Positions 58,611 through 64,000 of a stretch of DNA of 64,000 nt are shown in pieces. A program made the translations under genes and the position numbers. How positions within the stretch are numbered: position 1 is the stretch's first letter; each line of letters starts with the position of its first letter. The notes under the pieces are model-generated. The model was not told the DNA's origin. It saw only the letters and a program-made list of their open reading frames with translations, and ran no database searches. This stretch comes from Rugalucina vietnamica (taxonomy: Eukaryota; Mollusca; Bivalvia; Lucinida; Lucinidae): positions 38,756,188-38,820,187 of the forward strand of contig OZ024872.1 of the NCBI GenBank assembly GCA_964017185.1, written 5' to 3'.

Positions 58611-59588
58611 GCTGCTCTCACACATACCGAATATCCCTTGCGAATCCTAAAATTTGACATTCGCGCTAAAATTACCGAATATGATGCGAATGGACGGGGC
58701 GGGGCTTTTAAAAAACGATGTCTTTGCGAAAGCGTTAAGAATGCTTGCGGATCCTTACAAATTTCTTAAGAATGTTGCGATTGATTGCCATGCTCACTGC
58801 CGAATTCTTGAAAATGCCTTACGAATGTTCCGAACGCTTACAAATGCCGTTACAAATAATACGAACGTCTTGCAAACACCTTACAAATGAAGCGAATGTG
58901 TAGCGAATGCTTGCCGAATTCTTTTGATTTTTTACTCATTCGCAAACATTGTAGCCAATAATATCAATATGAAACGAAATCACCCACAATGCCATGGGGC
59001 ATGGAAAAATATGTCATTATTGGTCCAAGTCTACTCTTGAAACACACACTACTTTGTTGTTTTTCTCAAATTGCGTTTTACACAATAAAAAAGATAATTT
59101 TACCGGGCAAACGAAAATTTCGCGGGTCTTTAATTTGTCTGTCATACATTGATGGATAGCTTAAAGCCAAACACCATAAATAATGGCCTTTACTTGAAGG
59201 ATAGGGCCAGAATAAATAAACTATGCTAAAAACTGAGTCTTGAATGTGAAAATGTTGCGATTCACTAGCGATTCTTTACGGACATCAAAACTCAATAGAA
59301 TTTAATGCTACAGAATCCTTGCAAATGGCTTGCGAGTGTTACAAATGTCTTGCAATCAATCCGAATTGTTTACGAATTCTTTACGAATATGTTAAGAATA
59401 TGATTTCCTTGCGAATTTTAGGAGCATGTTCCTAATTTTCGCAACGACTCGAGATTTTCACCGAATGCTTCCGAATGCTTACAAATGCTACCGAATGCTT
59501 CCGAATTTCTAGCGAATAATGCGAATTTGCTCAAAATTGCATTCGGAAGGGCATTCACAAGGGAAATTCGGTATATGTGAGAGCAGTA
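58611..59588. mobile_element. TIR element with iterated GCGAATG words
   Basis: CTGCTCTCACACATACCGAA at the left matches, inverted, TTCGGTATATGTGAGAGCAG at the right, over about 35 bp. Inside both ends TTGCGAATN, TTACAAATG and CCGAATGCTT words recur every ~10-12 bases, in opposite sense at the two sides. No transposase. In SAMD4 intron 1. Confidence 0.75.
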
Positions 59589-59647
59589 TAACTGGACATA
59601 GCTCTTTCTTCTGTTTACAAAAAAAACGATTTTCCCATCTTTTTCAG

Positions 59648-60277
59648 GATTTATCGGGAAACTAGGAAATGAACCAAAGGAGCATGCCATATCCGAGCTG
59701 TTGTGTCATTTACCGTTGCTCCACTCTGGCAACATTCAGGCCAAAACCGAGTATCTCAAAATCATCCCAATCATACTATCTCATTCCATCGACAAAGGTG
59801 TGTTTATCGAAGAAAGTCGGCAGTTACTGTCATATTCTTTAATCCATCCGGCGATCACTAGTGATGAAAGGTCAAAGTTCAATATGTGGCTGGGCCACCT
59901 GGACGAACGATTTAGTAATTATCACAGCCCGAACCAAGTTCAAGGACAAATATCCGAGGGTCAAGGTCAGTGCTATTCTCAGAACAGAGATAACGGGATC
60001 TCACAGAGACCCCACATGACTCTAACCAAGGCGCATTCTATAGGAAGTGGACGCTTAAACGGTTGTTGGAACGTAAATAATGCAAATATGTACCACTCTA
60101 GTGACTCGGTGAATATGAATGGACTCGAAGGTCAAGGTCATGGGGACGGAAGTATGTACGGTTCCCGGCAGCAGGTTAATCACCCGGCAGCTGGTACCGG
60201 TCACATGCCGCTACAGCCGACGAGATCAGCTCCCGCAAACTTCACTGCAGTGCAGCCACCATCTAATAATTCACCAA
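59648..60277 (+). CDS. SAMD4: Smaug/SAMD4 homologue, coding exon 2
   Basis: The exon follows a TTTTTCAG acceptor (AG at 59646-59647) and continues the phase-1 frame of the exon at 55230. Early residues GNEPKEHAISELLCHLPLL, then AKTEYLKIIPIILSHSID and EESRQLLSYSLIHPA, then the MWLGHLDER segment, are hallmarks of the N-terminal helical region (SSR1/SSR2) of Smaug/SAMD4. The second half is a low-complexity linker rich in Asn, Gly, Gln and Ser, with RLNGCW and DNGIS patches that resemble the vertebrate linker. The exon ends at 60277 before gtaagt (phase 1). Reading through gives a stop at 60284, so splicing is required. The SAM domain is not in the window. The 3722 bases to the window end are intronic. 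The gene is partial, not broken: I see no frameshift or stop. Confidence 0.88.
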
Positions 60278-60295
60278 GTAAGTAGCCCAAAAAAT

Positions 60296-60529
60296 GAGCC
60301 GCATCATGAGAAGACCAACAATGAGATTTCTGAACAGGTCCAACACAAGCCGAGCTGTACAAGCACAGAAGCTGGCTAGAAGCTTGAAATTTTTTTATTT
60401 AGAAAGAAGAGAAATTGTACTATCCATGTACGGAAAGCAAAGACGCTGATCGGCTTCGCAATTACTGCGAAGCTGATCTGCGCCTTTGTTTTTGCATATG
60501 CGAAATGTTGTTTTCTCCTGACATGGCTC
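60296..60529 (-). mobile_element. M1 palindromic MITE, 18 bp after the SAMD4 donor
   Basis: GAGCCGCATCATGAGAAGAC to CTGACATGGCTC, with AAAT on both sides. Tip GCTTCGCAATTACTGCGAAG. It starts 18 bp after the gtaagt donor at 60278. Confidence 0.9.
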
Positions 60530-60539
60530 AAATATTTTG

Positions 60540-60842
60540 AACATGGTTCTGGTTATCCAGAGACAACCATTATGAAAACTTGCCCATGCAATATACAGAG
60601 ATTTTTTCACCTGCAAAAATTGAAAATTTCATTGGATTTTTAAAAATATTTTTCTTATTTTTCTTCAAAACATAGATTGTGGGTACTCATTAGAACCGCC
60701 TCATCGAAGCGGTTCTAACATGTACCCACAATCTATGTTTTGGAGCAAAAATAAGAAAACTAGGTATACCCCAGTTTTGCTATATGTAAATGAGGTTCAA
60801 GGGGGTATACATTACACGGACATGTTTTCCTGATGCAACGTG
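60540..60842 (+). repeat. R3 repeat with long hairpin
   Basis: Arms CAAAACATAGATTGTGGGTA and TACCCACAATCTATGTTTTG, with TTAGAACCGCC/GGTTCTAAC inside. Same layout as 39233-39517. Confidence 0.85.
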
Positions 60843-61296
60843 ACTGATAATAACGAATGCAGTTGAAATAGAAAAAAGCTTGTGGGATGCAAATACCTGT
60901 CTGGGAACAACCTGACATGGATCAAAATTCTGTGGTTAGTTGTTCCTATACACAGGTACATTCTGTGGTTTATAGTTGTTCCATTACACAGGTATTTATT
61001 ATTTATTTTATCTGCTTTGTATGGAGCATAACAGCCCAAAATTTCCAGACACCAAAAAAAATGGCTGTTATTCGAACAATTTGTTCTTGAATCATGTAAG
61101 TTGTACTATACCTGTTGAAGTTGCATATTCTGAAAGATGAACGGTGCACACTTAGATTTGACGGTTTCTCACAAGTCATCATACAAGTTTCTTTCGAATT
61201 ATTTGCTAAATGAACTTAAAATGTGATGATCTGAATTTTTGATGTGAAAAAAATTAAGGAACGATATGAGCCGCATTATGAGAAAACTATATTTTT

Positions 61297-61936
61297 AGCT
61301 CGCCTGCATGAAGTGCACAGAGCTATTGTTGTCACCTCGGTCGTCCGCGTTTACGTTTACATGTACATGTACGTCCGCGTCCGAGTCACACTTTCGGTTA
61401 AAGTTTTTAGAACTCTATATCTCTTGAACATGTTGATGGATCAAGTTGATACTGTGCATGTTGGTAGATATTGGTCTGAAGTTTTATGCAGTACCATCAT
61501 GGTCCACCCTGGGTGACCTTGAGGTCAAGGTCACGGACTTAGAAATTTTATGTTAAAGTTTTTCATTAAAGATTTAGAAGTCTATATCTCTTGAACATGT
61601 TGATGGATCAAGTTGATACTTTGCATGTTTGAAGATATTGGTCTGAAGTTTTATGGAGTACCATCATGACCCACCCTGGGTGACCTTGAGGTCAAGGTCA
61701 CAGATTTAGAAATTTTTTGTTGAAGTTTTTCGTTAAAGTTGTTAGAAGTCTATATCTCTTGAACATGTTGATGGATCAAGTTGATACTTTGCATGTTTGT
61801 AGATATTGGTCTGAAATTTTATGCTCTTACGACCCACCTGAGCGACCTTGAGGTCAAGGTCATGGGTCATAGATTTTGATAAATTTAGTGGCAAAACACG
61901 AGTCAGGCGAGCTACGCTGTCCTGCGACAGCTCTTA
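61297..61936 (+). mobile_element. H-C Helitron2/Helentron-like element
   Basis: The 5' end TAGCTCGCCTGC is followed by CGTCCGCG/ACGTCCGCGTCC-rich sequence (61339-61386). Then come three ~168-bp units (ATATCTCTTGAACATGTTGA at 61417, 61584, 61752). The 3' region contains GTCAGGCGAGCTA, the 5' end inverted, then hairpin GCTGTCCTGCGACAGC and TCTTA. It falls in a T run of the M1 copy, as expected for TT-targeting elements. Confidence 0.72.
61417..61870 (+). repeat. Tandem array of ~168-bp units (3 copies)
   Basis: TTGATGGATCAAGTTGATAC, GATATTGGTCTGAA and TGACCTTGAGGTCAAGGTCA recur in each unit. Confidence 0.88.
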
Positions 61937-62242
61937 TTGCATAATGCAAAAACAAAAGGTGTAGATCAGCTGTGCAGTACAACTCCTCTACTTATCCAAC
62001 ATTTTAAGATTCTAGCATTTTTCTGTGGGTGTATAGACCTGGTCAGAAATCCTGGGAGACAGTTTTTTTCTGGCGGTGTGGCTCATTAGGTATTATAACC
62101 CTGCATGATTCCAAGTGAAAACCAAAAATATAAGGTGAAATAGCAAGTCTGGCATTAATTCAAATTATTGAAAAGATTTATGCAGAAATAAAGCTGATGT
62201 TTATGCAACATTAGCAATTTGAAAGGTGAAGCTGATGAGCAA

Positions 62243-62478
62243 TGAGCCGTGTCATGAGAAAACCGGATTTTTGCCTATGCGAAAACAAAGGCACAGATCA
62301 GCTTCGCAGTAACTGCGAAGCTGATCAGGGCCTTTGTTTTCGCTACACGGATAGTACAATTCCTCTTCTTCCTAAATCCGAATTTTCAGGCTTCTAGCCA
62401 TCTTCTGTGACTGTACAGGCCGGTATGTGTCAGACCTGGTCGGAAACTCCGACGACTGGTTTTCTCGCGTCGCGGCTC
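62243..62478 (+). mobile_element. M1 palindromic MITE, near-consensus copy
   Basis: GAGCCGTGTCATGAGAAAAC to CGCGTCGCGGCTC. Tip GCTTCGCAGTAACTGCGAAG, perfect. Confidence 0.9.
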
Positions 62479-62829
62479 CTATGATCTATCAAAACGGTTT
62501 GTATCTTAAAGTTTCGGACATCATCAACTTTCTGTTAGCCAGCTTAAAAATCGAAAAAAGAGGCTTTACAGAATAAATTGCCAATGGCGCCTGTCTTTCA
62601 CAGAACTAAGAATCATCATGATTGGTTCTTTGGTACCAAACTATTACCAAAATATTTTCAGGTTGGCCTAACTACAGGATATCAGTTAAACTTGAGCTAA
62701 ATTAAGAGTAGCTATTGAAAATGAAAGAAAAGAATCCCAGAATGTAAATAAAGGAATATCATGAACAAGCAATGTGTCAGATATTACTCACAACTTTATA
62801 GAAAATCAGGTGTGAAAATGATTAGAGCG

Positions 62830-63001
62830 CAGCCTCAGAAGATGGCTAGAAGCTTGAAATTTCGGAATTAAGAAGATGAGAAATTGTACTATCCGTGTAG
62901 TGAAAACAAAGGTGTTGATCAGCTTCGCAGTTACTGCGAAGCTGATCTGCGCCTTTGTTTTCGCATAGGCAAAAACCCGGTTTTCTCACGATGTGGCTCA
63001 T
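62830..63001 (-). mobile_element. M1 MITE, left end missing
   Basis: GGCTAGAAGCTTGAAATTTC, tip GCTTCGCAGTTACTGCGAAG (perfect), right end CACGATGTGGCTC. Confidence 0.88.
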
Positions 63002-63002
63002 T

Positions 63003-63597
63003 AGTGAGCAATCAGTATTAATCACACAGGTTATACAGAGACAACAAACAAGACTGAGAAAACCCAACACAGGACCAAATATTAAAATGTAATATTCGAA
63101 TACCTGGCAGGAGACAACTTCCCATGGATCATTTCAATACGTGGAAAGTTGTTCCCAGACAAGTTCAACCTATTGTGGTGTTGACAACCACTGTGGTGTT
63201 GACAACCACAAGGCAAAAATTGTAAATTCAGTTGAGACTTCTTATGCTTGGGTTTTGTTCGTATAATTATACCATATATAAATTATATATGAAAAAAAAA
63301 ACACCAAAAAAAAACACCAAAAACAGAATACAGATTTTTTACTGTCTGTATTGAAGTAATGATATTTTATGTGCATTCAATCGGTAAATACATAAAAATT
63401 TATCTCTCTTTTGAATGATTCAACTGATTCAACGGTTGACTGACAAATTATTGGTCGTCATGAACTTTATTGAAAAGAATGCTAGAAATAATACGTTTAT
63501 TGATATGCATAAAATTTATACCATTGAGCATTGCATATAAAATATGCCGTTTGCGTGGTGTCATTACGTAGTTGTGTATTTTGTGATGGTAATTAAC
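63003..63597. other. Intronic, no recognised feature
   Basis: Contains a 20-bp tandem duplication (TGTGGTGTTGACAACCAC twice, 63174-63211) and an A-rich tract at 63290-63320. Confidence 0.5.
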
Positions 63598-63815
63598 CTA
63601 CATTGTGAGAAAACCAGCTTTCGGGATTTTGAAGCAAGTCAGCACCAAATTAATTGTCCCATATTAGGAGGCACTGTTGGATCGTGTCGGAGTTATGAGA
63701 ATTAAGATAAAAAAGTAAAGGATTGTACTTTCTATTTGCTAAAACAAAGCATGGGTACCCCACACTTCGCTTGTCTTCTCGCATGTATGCAAAATGCAAC
63801 TTTTCTCAAGACTAG
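63598..63815 (-). repeat. M1 MITE, strongly decayed
   Basis: CATTGTGAGAAAACCAGCTT, AAGGATTGTACTTTCTATTT and CTTTTCTCAAGAC remain in order. The hairpin is gone. Confidence 0.55.
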
Positions 63816-64000
63816 TGCCTTTGCACATTTATTTCATAAAATTAATCAGATTAAACCATTTTAAATCCACCTAGTGATTGGTATAAATTTTAGGGTGCAA
63901 ACTTTGTAGTAGAAAAAGTTCACTGACTGACTGCCATAACATCAAGGTCATTGCTCCTGATTTATGCACCAGTCATTTGTAACCACTGCCCCCCCCACCC

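Larger units (their letters stand above)
55465..59647 (+). other. SAMD4: SAMD4 intron 1 (4183 bp)
   Basis: The intron begins gtgggt and ends ttttttcag. It carries a SINE head (55519), a decayed M1 remnant (55637), M1 copies at 56100, 56566, 57606 and 58320, and a TIR element at 58611-59588. The stretch 56805-57600 and the stretch 57835-58315 are AT-rich with no recognisable feature. Confidence 0.8.
61267..62084 (+). mobile_element. M1 MITE split by an H-C element
   Basis: The left end GAGCCGCATTATGAGAAAAC (61267-61296) and the right part from TGCATAATGCAAAAAC to GGTGTGGCTC (61938-62084) are the two pieces of one M1 copy. The second hairpin arm is also lost. Confidence 0.8.
60278..64000 (+). 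other. SAMD4: SAMD4 intron 2 (runs off the window)
   Basis: Donor gtaagt at 60278. No further exon is visible to the window end. Contents are M1 copies (60296, 61267 with an insertion, 62243, 62830, 63598), an R3 hairpin repeat (60540-60842) and an H-C element (61297-61936). Confidence 0.7.

Overview
The window looks like a stretch of an animal nuclear genome, most probably a bivalve mollusc. It is AT-rich, has spliced-gene structure, and is packed with transposon debris of kinds common in bivalves: tRNA-headed SINEs, palindromic MITEs, and elements whose centre is a tandem array next to a CGTC-type microsatellite. The species call is inference; nothing here names it. No RNA gene, CRISPR array or prokaryotic feature was found.

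Only one host gene is supported. It is a Smaug/SAMD4 homologue on the + strand at the right end. Coding exon 1 is 55230-55464, coding exon 2 is 59648-60277, both splice junctions are phase 1, and the SAM-domain exons lie beyond position 64000. Its first intron and the visible part of its second intron are filled with repeats.

Layout from left to right. 1-5.6 kb: a decayed non-LTR retrotransposon cut by two insertions. 6.3-8.6 kb: nested inverted repeats. 8.7-10.9 kb: a Harbinger-type DNA transposon with a transposase fragment. 12.3-13.4 kb: a TIR element. 14-16.5 kb: a minus-strand non-LTR fragment split by a foldback MITE. 17.5-20.1 kb: a better-preserved CR1-like element with in-frame stops. 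20.4-21.0 kb: a miniature LTR retrotransposon with identical LTRs. 21.2-23.4 kb: two elements with iterated subterminal motifs. 23.9-31.1 kb: SINEs and two hAT-type elements. 31.9-36.8 kb: a large inverted-repeat element interrupted by a third hAT element. 37-42 kb: several copies of one palindromic MITE. 42.9-52.7 kb: four elements of two families with Helitron2/Helentron-like architecture, separated by MITEs and a TA-flanked TIR element. 53-64 kb: the SAMD4 gene with MITEs, a SINE, a TIR element and a third Helitron2-like family in its introns.

Two results stand out. Three unrelated-looking tandem-repeat families (42.9, 47.95 and 61.3 kb) share the same end structure: a 5' terminal motif repeated inverted just inside the 3' end, then a short hairpin and a TCTTG-like terminus. 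One copy is accompanied by its own duplicated empty site, which shows insertion without target duplication. The other is a 509-bp element with two identical 202-bp LTRs, a tRNA-Leu-like primer site and no coding sequence.

Shorthand used below. M1 is the GAGCCGC palindromic MITE family; its + orientation reads the short arm and hairpin first. R1 is a ~420-bp dispersed family. R2 is an ACCGCGGT-containing family. R3 is a ~300-bp long-hairpin family. H-A, H-B and H-C are the three Helitron2-like families.
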